DNA from: Chaetomium olivaceum
Taxonomy: Eukaryota; Ascomycota; Sordariomycetes; Sordariales; Chaetomiaceae
Length of the DNA: 64,000 nucleotides
Direction: 5' to 3'
NCBI GenBank assembly: GCA_039881045.1
Contig: JAYWVB010000069.1
Span: forward strand, 97,563-161,562
Shown: one piece after another, positions 35,601-47,600 of the stretch
Numbering within the stretch: the stretch's first letter is position 1
Layout: each line of letters starts with the position of its first letter
The notes under the pieces: generated by a model
Databases searched by the model: none
What the model saw: only the letters and a program-made list of their open reading frames with translations
What the model was told of the DNA's origin: nothing
Position numbers and translations under genes: made by a program

Positions 35601-38600
35601 GCATGTTTACCCTTCGTAATAATAATAATTTTCTTAATTCATTTGTCAATAGTAGACCGTCGGTTCTTGAAGCGTCGGTCTTTTCCGGATATAATCCGCT
35701 ATGGCCTAAAGTGAACTTTTTTAAACAATTAAGATATACTCATATCCTTTCTAATGTATCAAGTCAAAATAATTCGGATTTACACAAAAATACAGATAAA
35801 TTAAATCCTTGGTTCGTAACTGGATTTACCGATGGGGAAGGTTGTTTTCTGATTAATGTTCGGCCTAATTCTAAATTGAAAATAGGTTATTCCGTAGAGT
35901 TAGTTTTTAAGATAGCTTTACACTTAAAGGATAAAGCATTAGTAGAAAATATTAGAAGTTATTTTGGTGTTGGAACAGTAACAGTTAGAGGATCTGATTG
36001 TATTCAATACTGAGTTGGTTCTTTGAAAGATTTACAGGTTATTGTTCATCACTTTGATAATTATCCTTTGATATCACAGAAATGGTCAGACTATGAATTA
36101 TTTAAACAAGTGGTAGATTTAATGATAGGTAAAGAACATTTAACTGTGGAAGGTTTACAAAAAATAGTCTCAATAAAAGCTGTATTAAATAAAGGTTTAC
36201 CGCAGAATTTGCAAGCAGCTTTCCCTGAGGTTGTTTCGGCTATAAGACCTATAGTTACGAGTCAAAGGATTCTTGACCCTCATTGAGTATCTGGTTTTGT
36301 AAGTGGTGAAGGTTGTTTTTTCTTGGTACTTAAGAAGTCATCAAAAGGGGGCTCTGTTGGTTTTAGATTTCTAATAACTCAGCATATACGAGATACAGAG
36401 TTATTAAAAAGTCTGATAAATTATTTGGGATGTGGTAAGTATTATATTCGGCCTCTTAGACCTATGTATGGGGATTACCTTGTTACAAAATTTAAGGATA
36501 TTCAAGATAAAATTATCCCCTTTTTTGAGAAGTACCCTGTTAAAGGTGTAAAATTTGACGATTTTTGCGATCTTAAACAAGTTATGTCATTAAGAGAAAA
36601 TAATAACACTTTAACTGAAGAAGTGTTGGCTGAAATTCAGTTAATAAGATCGGGTATGAATAAGGGTAGAGTTGAGGTGCCTTACGAAGATTCTTCGGCG
36701 GCGGTGCATACATTGCTAAGTCCAAGCGCTCGCCCTTTAAGCAAGGTTACTTTATCTAAATCGAAGAATAAAAGATATTATTCTACCACTCCTATTTTTA
36801 ACCAAGAGGGTCTTAAAGATGACCAAATTAAATTTAATCAATGGTTGGCAGGATTAATTGACGGAGACGGTGAATTTAAAACTACTAAAAAAGGTTTTTC
36901 AAGTTTTAAAATTATAATGGATATAAAAGATAAATCCCTTATGTATGAAATAAAGCATAGATATGGCGGTTCAGTTAAAGAGATAGCTGGGTTTAATGTA
37001 TTGAAATATAAATTGCAGCACCCAAAAGGTTTAATTTCTTTAATTAACGATGTAAATGGTTTAATCCGGAATCCTGTAAGGATGCTTCAATTAAATAGGA
37101 TATGTGAAAAATATAATATAGAACTTGAAGAACCTGAACCTTTAATTTATAATTGCGGTTGATTTAGTGGTTTGGTGGATAGCGATGGTTCTATTCATAT
37201 AGATGAAAAGTCAGGTCAATTAATTATTAGTGTCACCCAAAAAAATCGATATTTACTAGAACCGTTACAAAATTTGTATGGAGGGAGAATTAAAATTTTT
37301 AGCACTAAAGAAGCGTTTCAATATACTATTTATAGAAAACAAGAGGTCTTGAAATTAGTAGATGGTTATTTTAAAAAATTTCCTTTAAAATCTAGTAAAG
37401 CTTCTAGACTTAATTTGATAAAAGAATTTTATCAGTTTCAGCCCTATAGTAAATTAGATGTCAAAAAAATTGATAAATTCAATCAATGAATACAATTTAA
37501 AAATAAGTGGGATAGAATTGTTTATTAGTTCATTAAAAATGAAAAATTATTATTGTATGTTAGTAGGAATTTCAGAGGCCATACGTTTGTGATCAACTTT
37601 GCTTTATACTTTAAATTATTTATCTATGTTAATTAAAAACTTTTGTTCTTCAGAAAAATTAACAACTTTGTTGTTAAAATATGTATCGTTTTATACTATA
37701 CCATTAAAAGAAGAAAGTTTTGTAAAAATAGAAAAACACGAAAATCATGAAATTAGTGCAAAATATGAAAATAGTAATGATTCTTACCCATCTTTGGATA
37801 ACGAAGAAGAAAATAAGGAAGATATCAAATTCTATGAATGGTTAGCTGGAATTATTGACGGAGATGGTTGTTTTTTAGTTTCTAAAAAAGGATACTGTAG
37901 TCTGGAGATAGTTACACAACTTAGAGATAAAAAAATTCTATATTTAATAAAACAAAAATTTGGTGGATCTGTAAAATTAGTTAGTGGAAATAATCATTTA
38001 AGATATAGACTACATCATAAAAAAGGTCTATTAAATTTAATTAGTAAAATTAATGGCTTAATGCGAAACCCTATAAGAGTTTTACAATTAGGTAGAATTT
38101 GTGAAATTTACGAGATAGAATTAAAAGATTCTAAACCTTTAACTTATTATAGTGGTTGATTAGCTGGATTTTTTGATACTGATGGTAGTATATATTTAAG
38201 TGAAACGTCAGGTCAATTATTTATAACAGCTGTGCGAAGCACAAAAAAATAGGTATATATTAGAAGCTTTAGTAGAATTATATGGAGGTACAATATACCC
38301 TATGGTTAAACAAGAGGCTTTTAAATGGACTTGTTATAAAAAAAAAGAAGTTTTATCTTTAGTAAATGATTATTTTAAAGTTAATCCTTGCAGATCTGAG
38401 AAATTTATGAGAATTACTATGGTAAATGATTTTTATAAACTTAGAAATCTTCACGCTCATTCTGCTTCAGATAACTCAGATTTAGGAAAAGCTTGAAAAT
38501 ATTACTCTATCAAATGAAATAGTTTCATGGATAAATAGTTTTAAAGTATTTTTATTAATATGTTGGTTAAGAGATGGTCCAATTTCATAAACTTATTAAA

Positions 38601-41600
38601 AATTATAATAAATCTATTATTCAATGCGTAGCGCGTAGCATTGAATATTCTCTCTACATAAAATCATATTTGAAATCGATAATTAGTTTAATTTATATAA
38701 TTATATATTTATTCAAATGTAACTACTAGTTCTGTAGTTACTGTAAAAATTTTTTAATAAGTTTATGATTAGTACATAGGTATGGTCAAAAGTAGGCCTA
38801 CGTTAACTAATAATTACGTAAATCTCCTTTATATGCTGGGAATCTTTAAGACCTTAAATACTAGTAATCTTTACAATTACAGTGAAAATTTTAAGGATAT
38901 TACAATAAGCAATCAGCAGGTAAATAAAAATATAGGATTTTTCGGGTTGCTTCGCCAGGAAGCTCTGAATATTTGAAAATGTAATTTTTATAACCTCAGA
39001 GACTATACAAGGAGAATCATCTATTCTGGATGATTAAGATATAGTCCACTATTTTATGAAAATATGAAATTGGTATTACCCAATTTCATGTCTGTAAATA
39101 AAGTATTAAAAAAAAATTTATCTATTGATCATCATTTACATAAACTAGACCCTAATTGGGTAACAGGTTTTGTGGATGCTGAGGGTTGTTTTTCGATAAT
39201 AATAGAAGTATCAAATCCTTTAAAGTGAAAAGTCAGAACTTCATTTGAAATAAATTTACATGAGAAAGATAAAGAGATCTTATATAAAATTAAAGCTTAT
39301 TTGGGTGTGGGTGCTATATATCATAGACCCGATAGAAAAAAATCTGTATATAGAGTAAGTAATGTGAACTATATAAAAGATGTTATAATACCACACTTTA
39401 CAAAATACCCTCTGATTAGTAAAAAACGTATAGATTATTTATTATGATCAGAGGTTATAAAACTTATTTTAAATAAAGATCATTTAAATAAAGAGGGATT
39501 TTCAAAAATTATTTCTTATTACGCTTCTATAAATAAAGGAGTTTCAAAAAAAGTTCAAGAATACTTTCCTAATATAATACCTGCAAATAAACCAGTTATA
39601 TCTTTACCTGATAATTTAAATCCTCAGTGAGTATCAGGGTTTGTAGCTGGAGATGGAGGGTTTTCTATTTATGTTCGAGCTGCTAAGGATTATGTCTTGT
39701 CAGAGAAAGTGTATTGTAGATTTCATATTGCTCAACACACGTTAAAGATTTAGAATTAATGAAATTATTTATTAAATTTTTTAATTCTGGTTCGGTAAAT
39801 GTAAGATCTAATATTGCTACTCCAAGATGTGATTTTATCGTTCAAGATGCTACCTCTTTATTAGAAAAAATTTTACCTCATTTTGATACTTATCCTTTAT
39901 TAAATTTAAAACAGGAAGATTATATATTGTTTTAAAGAGTGTATGACTATTATTAAATTGAAACAACATTTAACCACGGAAGGTTTAAATAAAATTAAAA
40001 GTTTAAATTTAGAAATGAACTCTAATAGATTGAAATAATACTTTGTTTACGTAAAATATTGTTACGCCATGATGTCTATTGGAATATTAGGATTTATTGT
40101 TTGAAGTTACGTAACGATGGCTTCACCCTACGGCGACGTAGGGAATTTAATTAATTTCGCTGTATGCTGGAACAGTTTAGTGTTAATTAGTACCTTGCAT
40201 GGTGAAAATCTAATTAGCGGCGGCCGCCTCCTACGGAGGTGGCCAACGCCTTACCCGCTACGCGGGTGCGGCTATACTCAATCAGCAGACAATCTGTCCC
40301 TGTATTCCTTAAAGGATAACAAACAGAGTGTCTCAGAGACTATACGCGAAACATTTTTAAATTTTTCCGCATTTCGTATTTATTATAATACATTATTTAA
40401 AAATACAGACCATCTTTCTGATGAATGGTTAACTTGATTTATTGGGTTTGCAGAGGGAGATGGAGCAATTCAAACATATGATGAAGGTAAAAGAGTTCGT
40501 TTTGTTCTTACTCAAAAAGAAAGTAATATACTTCATAAAATACAATTTAAATTAAATATTGGCGTTGTTAAACATTTTCCTCAAGGAAAGAGTGGTAAAA
40601 ATAATGATTTTTATAGATGAATGGTTGATAATCCTTCACATATTCTACTTTTAGCTTTTTTATTTAATGGTAATTTAGCTCAAAATCATAGAATTGAACA
40701 ATTAGCTCTTTGAGTTAATGCTTTAAATAATCGTTTTGGTTCTGAAACCATTAAATTAAAAAATACTCCTGTTTCAATTACATTACAGGATGCATGATTA
40801 TCGGGGTTTACTGATGCTGAAGGATGTTTTAATGTATCTATTACAGCAAACTCTCGATATACATTAGGTCATGTTATAAAAATGCGTTATTTATTGGACC
40901 AAAAAGATAGTGTTATACTAAATAAAGTATACGAGTTATTTGGATTTGGTAAAGTATCATTAAGATCTGGAACTGATAATGTTTATCGTTATACAGCTAC
41001 CGGATTTAAACCCTTGAATGATGTAATAGCATACTTTAAATTATTTCCTTTACAAACTAAAAAAGCTCTTTCTTTTGAAAAATGATTAACTATTCATAAC
41101 CAAGTATCTAACAAATTACATTTAACTGAAGAAGGATTATCTCATGTAAGAACTCTACAAAAACAAATTAATTTAAATAATAGTATGACAAATAAAACAG
41201 GAAAAGCTTAAAAATGAAGATATAGTCCGATTCTCCTTGTGAAAGGAGCGCATTATTTTGCGGGTAGATATGAGAAATATCTATTAACATTTTGCATCAC
41301 ATGTATACAGTTGGTTTAGACGTGGATAAACTTGTGTTCACGGAAAAAATCTTGCTATATGCTGGGAAGTCTTTAATAAGTAGTCCACTCGTTTTACTTA
41401 CGCTCGGAATAATTTACTTATTATATATAAAAAGGCAATCAGCAGGAAACTTTGGTTTTAGTACAATAGCTACGGCTGTTACTAAAAATACTTATAATAA
41501 ATATACTAGTTTACCAAAAATCTCTGAATATGTCGTTAATAAAAAAAATCTTAATAATGATGAATTAGGTTATTTTTTAGCTGGTTTAATTGAGGGTGAT

Positions 41601-44600
41601 GGTTGATTTGGTAAAAATCAATTACACATTATTTTTGCTGAAAGTGATATATCTTTAGCTTATTATATTAAAAAACGAATTGGTTACGGGAATGTTTACA
41701 AAATTAAAGATAAAAAAGCAGTAAGATATATTTGTAAAAATAAAACAGGTTTATCAGTTATATTATCTTTAATAAATGGTAAATTTGTAAGTAATTATAA
41801 ATATGACCAATTAATTAAACATAACTATACTGAAGAATTTAATTTAAATATTTTGCCTCCTCTTTGTACATTATCTTTAGATAATTATTGATCAGCTGGT
41901 TTTACTCAAGCTGATGGTTGTTTTCATATAAGTATTATAAAAAGTAAGACACATAAAACAGGTTATAGTGTTAGACTAGAATATTCTTTAAAACAAAATG
42001 AGAATTTACCTTTAAAACTTTTATATAATCAATTAAATATGGGAAATCTTTCTCAATATAGTTCAGGAATATGATGTTATAAAAGTACAGGATTTAAAAC
42101 AGCAGTTAGTATAATTAATTACTTTGATAAATATAAACTTTTTGGAGGTAAATATGTGGATTATCAACCAATATTTGGTTAAAAAGTATATATAATGATA
42201 ACAGAAGGTAAACATTTAGAAAATAAAGGTATAAAAAAGATTAGAAGTATTGCAACTAAAGGATCCTCAGAGACAAGCACGCAAGAAATTTAATATAAAT
42301 TTATAATTTATTATATTAAATTAAGATACTGTCCAAAAAAAAAAAAAAAAATATATTAGCCTTCCGGCCCAAGACTAGGTCCCCCATAGCTTCGCGGAAG
42401 GAGGGCCTAGGCAGGGGGTAAAAATATATTTATATATTTTGCTCGACAAGAGCGTACTTCACAGCAGCTACATTAATTATTGCTGTTCCTACAGGTATTA
42501 AAATATTCTCTTGATTAGCTACATGTTATGGAGGATCTATAAAATTATCACCTTCGATGTTATTTGCATTAGGTTTTGTATTTATGTTTACAATTGGAGG
42601 GTTATTAAACAACCACTTAGCCCTCCCTCTGCTTTCAGATAAGACTACCATATGCTGGGAAGTTCTGACAATTATGATACTAGAGTTTTATTCAATCTCA
42701 GTAACAAAGCATAATTTTGAACAATCAGCAGGAAACCTACGGATTCTACCCTACAATATACAAGCTACGGCTTTGGGTTGCAAGATGTGGGGCTCCTCAG
42801 AGACTAAACGTAGTCCCCGTAGTTCACTACGGGAAAATATAGTCCGCGTAAAACAAGATTCATTAGTCTTAAAATATAGGGTAATAAATATCCGATATTA
42901 TTCTAACATCATCTATGATGATGATAACCAAGATAATACCAAAAATTTAAAGGCTGAAAAAGTTTATGAGAACTTTAAAGAAGATAGAATTAAGATAATA
43001 AACGAAGAAAAAGGTAGATCAGGCGTTTACTTTTTAATTAACAAGGTAAATAACCATACTTATGTAGGAAGTTCTATTAATTTAGCTTCTAGAATGAGAA
43101 ACTATCTTAATAAAGCTTTTTTAAAAAGTAAACAAAATATTAATCTGCCTATTACCAAAGCTTTACTTAAGTATGATCCTTCAAATTTTTCTCTTTTAAT
43201 TCTAGAATATGTAGAACCCGCTTTTTTAACTACTAGAGAAACTTTTTATATTACACATGTCATGCCTTATTATAATGTTTTAAAACAAGGTTACTCTTCT
43301 TTAGGTTATGTGCATACGGAGGAAACCAAGAAGTTACTATCTGAATTAGCTAAGAATAGAGTGCATTCTGATGAAACTAAAGGTTTAATAGCTAGGGCTG
43401 TTACAGGTGAAAATAACCCTTTTTATAATAGAAATCATTCTATAGAAAGTAAGTTAAGAATGATTGAAGCTAATTCTGCTTACCCTATCTATATTTATAA
43501 TTCCTTTAAGGAGTTATTAGTTCTTTTCCCTTCTGTTAAAACTTTAGCTAAATTAATTAAATCTAATCATCCTACATTAGTTAAAAATATCCAAGAACAA
43601 ACAAAAATATTTAGAGGTGAATGATATTTAAGTAATATACCTTATAATTTAAGTGACACACCTAGAATTGCAGATTGAAATTCAAAAGAATGTGAAAAAT
43701 TATTATTAAATATTAATAACAATAGTCATATTTTAAAAGCAGTATTTGTATATGATATTAATCGAAAATTTATAGAGAAATATGAAGGAGTGGTGGCTGC
43801 TCAAAGAGCCTTAAATATATCTCATATACTATAAAAAAGTATGCTAGTGTAGGCGGTGTTTATAATGGTTATATTTTTAGTTATGAAAGATTAATAGATT
43901 AACCTAATATTAGATTAATGAATATTTTTTTATACGTAAGTGGTGTAGTTTTAGCGAATGCATCTTTAGATATAGCATTCCACGATACTTATTACGTAGT
44001 TGCTCAATTGGGCCTTAATTATCAAAAAGGTAATTTCGCATTTGGCTATATGCTGGAAACTATATGCTTAGGTATTTATCAACTTTATATAGCTTATTAT
44101 TATCTTTTAAAAATAGATGCACGCGCACGCGCAACGAGAAAATTAAATTTTCTTACTATATTTAGTAAAATAGATAATTTACCTGTTACTTTAAAAAGTA
44201 CGGATATACAATCAGCAGAAAACTGTAAAGAATTCTCAGAGACTACACGCCAAATATCTGATTTTAGCGATAAGGATTTCTTTAAATGATTAGCTGGAGT
44301 TATAGATGGGGATGGTAATTTTGACGTTAGAAATATTAATTCTAAATTAGTTTTAAAAACTATTAGAATTAAATTACATAATAGAGATATTAGAATATTA
44401 AGTAGAATTCAAAATACATTACATTTAGGTAGAATTAGATCTGATGCTAATAAACCACATTCTATATGAATAATTAGTAAAAAAGAAGAAATGTTCTTTT
44501 TAATAAATAAGATTAATGGTTTAATTAGACTTAAAGTTCCAGGATTAAAAAAATCTTGTGATTATTTAGACATAGATTTTATAGAAGCTGATTATAATAT

Positions 44601-47600
44601 TCAGGCTAATGATCCTTATTTATCAGGATTAGTAGATACAGACGGTAGTATTGTTTTTAATTACACTGGAAATAGAATTGAATGTAATTTAGAATTTGAA
44701 CATAATGAGTATACTAGTAAACTTAATTTAGATAACGTTATCCCTAACTATAAACCTTCAATGGTTTTTAGAAAATCTAGAAATACTATAGCATTTAGAT
44801 ATCAAAATGTAAAAGAAATGGTATTTTTATATGATTACTTTATGAAAATAGATTATATTCAGATTTTAAATTTTATAGAGTATCAAAAATAAAAGAGTTT
44901 ATTCCTATAAGAAGTTATAAGAATGATCCTAAAGATAGTTTAGAATTTAAAAAATATTCAGATTTTGTTTTAAATTGAATTCAATATAAAAATCCTACTT
45001 GACATAAAGTAACATTTATAGATAAAATTAGATAATGATATAGTCCGAATACAAATAAAAATTCATTTTTATTTTGTATGCATTTCCACTATGTACTAAG
45101 TATGGGTGCAGTATTTGCAATGTTTAGTGGATGATATTTCTGAGTACCTAAAATATTAGGTTTAAATTACAATATTTTACTATCTAAAGTTCAATTCTGA
45201 TTGTTATTTATAGGGTTAATGAGGGAAGATTTAATTTTGATAAAAGAGGAAAAAGATTTAATCATCAATTACCTGGTGGTTCACCTGAAAATAATTTTGT
45301 TATATTTTTTAAAAACATTAAAGAAAGTAAAAAGGATATTTATAAAGAATTAAGAAAAAAATCAGGAGTATATTTATTTATAAATAATATTACTAAAGAT
45401 TTATACGTAGGTAGTAGTCTTAATTTAACTCAAAGAATGACTAGTCATTTTTATCATGCAAATTCTGAGAAAGTTACAAAAATAGTAATAACTAGAGCTA
45501 TGAGAAAATATAAATTAGAAAATTTTTCATTGGCTATATTAGAGTTTTGTACCACTGATATAAAAGTTTGTTCTAAATTAGAACAAAAATGAATAGATTA
45601 CTATAAACCTAGGTATAATGTTTTAACCATAGCAGGTAGTTCTTCTGGTTTTATTCATAAAATTGAAACAATAAATAAATTAAAAGAGTTATTTAAAAAA
45701 GAAAATCATCCTAATTTTGGAAAAGTTAGCTCTCCTGAAAAAAGAAAGGCCATTAGTGAAGGTGTAAAAAATTTTTATCTTAATAATAGTCACTCTTCTA
45801 AAGGATTAAAAGGTAAACTTTCTCCTCAATATGGGATAGGTGGTCATTTTGTTTTTTTTTATAACAAAAAAGGTGAAGAATTAGTTTTTTCCATCTATTA
45901 ATGGTGCTAAACAACACTTCAAGGTTAGATGGACATTTATCAAAAATAATATAGATACTCAAAAATGAGTGACTTTACAAAATGATGAATGAATTATTCA
46001 ATCTATTCCTCGTCAAAATTAAAAAGATTAGCTCCTTCCAATCTTTCTATATGCTGGGAACTTTCATAAGGCTTAAGTACTAGTCTTTATTTTTATTATT
46101 TGACAGTAAAAATCTTAAGTATATCTAAAGAATCAGCAGGAAACCAAAGATAAGAGTATTTTTTGTTATCTTGATTTAACACGTCGCTAGATGATAAGAC
46201 CCATGAATACTTTTATCGAGTAGAATCCCCAGAGACTACACGAAAGAGACTATTACAAATTGTAATGGTTAATATATAGTCCACAGTAATGTAATCTTAC
46301 TTTCTTTCCTCAACATTTCTTAGGTCACGTAGGCCTTTTTTCGTAGAGATATGAAATTTATACAACACTGTATGCTAGAAACTCTACAATAGCTCGACTA
46401 ATTGATAGACAATTAGCAGGTAACCTAATTTATTATAAAACTAATTTATTAGAAACCTCAGAGACTATACGTGTTGCAACTTATTAAGTTGAAGAAATAG
46501 TCCAAATAACATAGAAATATGTTAAATTTATATACCACAATCAATTTGTTATATAAAAGTAATAAAGCTACATTTTGTGCTATTTCTGTTTTACATACTT
46601 TTGGTATTAGTCTACCCTTGCTTTGTCGTAAGGAAATATAATAAGGATTACTTTGTATTTTTTAACTCAACTAACTCATCTGCGGAGGCGGAGGGTCAAA
46701 AAATATCTGACACATCAGATGCTAGTCATAGTACGCATGAAGATCCTTCTCCTAAAAAAGAGCCCGAAAGTAATGAACCTAATAAATCGCCTGAAGATTG
46801 TAAGAATTTAGCTAAATCTCCTATTTACCCGCATAAACCAGTAAAGGTGTACCAAGATGCCAGCGTATCTAAACCTGAGATAAATAAAGACTTTAAAGAC
46901 GTATCTATAATATACATGTGATTTAATAAAATAACAGGAAGAGTATATATAGGTAGTGCCTTAAAAGGATCTAGACGTTTAGGTACTTATTTTCAACCTT
47001 CTATTCTAAGAAAAAATAGCTTAATCTATCAAAGTATCTTAAAATATGGACATGGAAACTTTTCTGTAGCTGTATTAGAGATTTGTGGTGGATCATCTAC
47101 TACCTCTAAAGATCATATATTAGAAAGAGAAAAATTTTATTTAGACTGGGCTTTAAAAACATACGGTTTAGCTATTTTAAATATGCTTAACACTCCTGGA
47201 TCTAGTATAGGTTACAAACATACGGAAGAAAGTTTATTAAAGATGAGTCAACTAAAAAAGGGTGAAAATAACCCTATGCATAGTAAATCTAAATCCGATG
47301 CTTTTATATATCAACAATTTAGAGACAAATCTGGTAAAAATAATCCGATGTTTGGTAAAATTAAGTCTGAAGGGACTTTAGCTAAATTAAGAAAAATGAT
47401 CTTTGTGTACGATGTGACACAAGATTATAAATTATTAGGAGTATACCCTACTGTTATGTGTACTCGTTTATTTAAATTAAGTAGCAATACCTTAAAAAAA
47501 AGAATAGAAAATAAGGAAATACATAACGGTAAATACTTCTTTTCGAAAGATCCTTACAATTCATCAGAAGTATAATTATTAGGTAAATATGGTACTTAAT

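Larger units (their letters stand above)
35387..38772 (+). mobile_element. cox1 intron 10 (group I), three endonuclease domains
   Basis: Core strands AAAATCCTAGTAATTTATGA and CCGCAGATAACC (35510-35545) are separated from GGAATTTCAGAGGCCATACG (37565-37585) by 2 kb of endonuclease sequence; the final partner GAGATGGTCC is at about 38571. Compared with intron 8 (same core type), the 2 kb is an insertion. Confidence 0.75.
40108..41294 (+). mobile_element. cox1 intron 12 (group I)
   Basis: Core strands inside the reading frame: GTATGCTGGAACAG, CAATCAGCAGACAATC, TCTCAGAGACTATACGCG; AAGATATAGTCCG follows the ORF (41218-41230). A GC-rich insert (40213-40272) occupies a core loop. Confidence 0.82.
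41328..42445 (+). mobile_element. cox1 intron 13 (group I)
   Basis: Core: CTATATGCTGGGAAGTC and GGCAATCAGCAGGAAAC read through by the ORF; GGATCCTCAGAGACAAGC and AAGATACTGTCC after it. A 54-bp GC cluster (42359-42412) sits before the 3' splice site. Confidence 0.82.
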
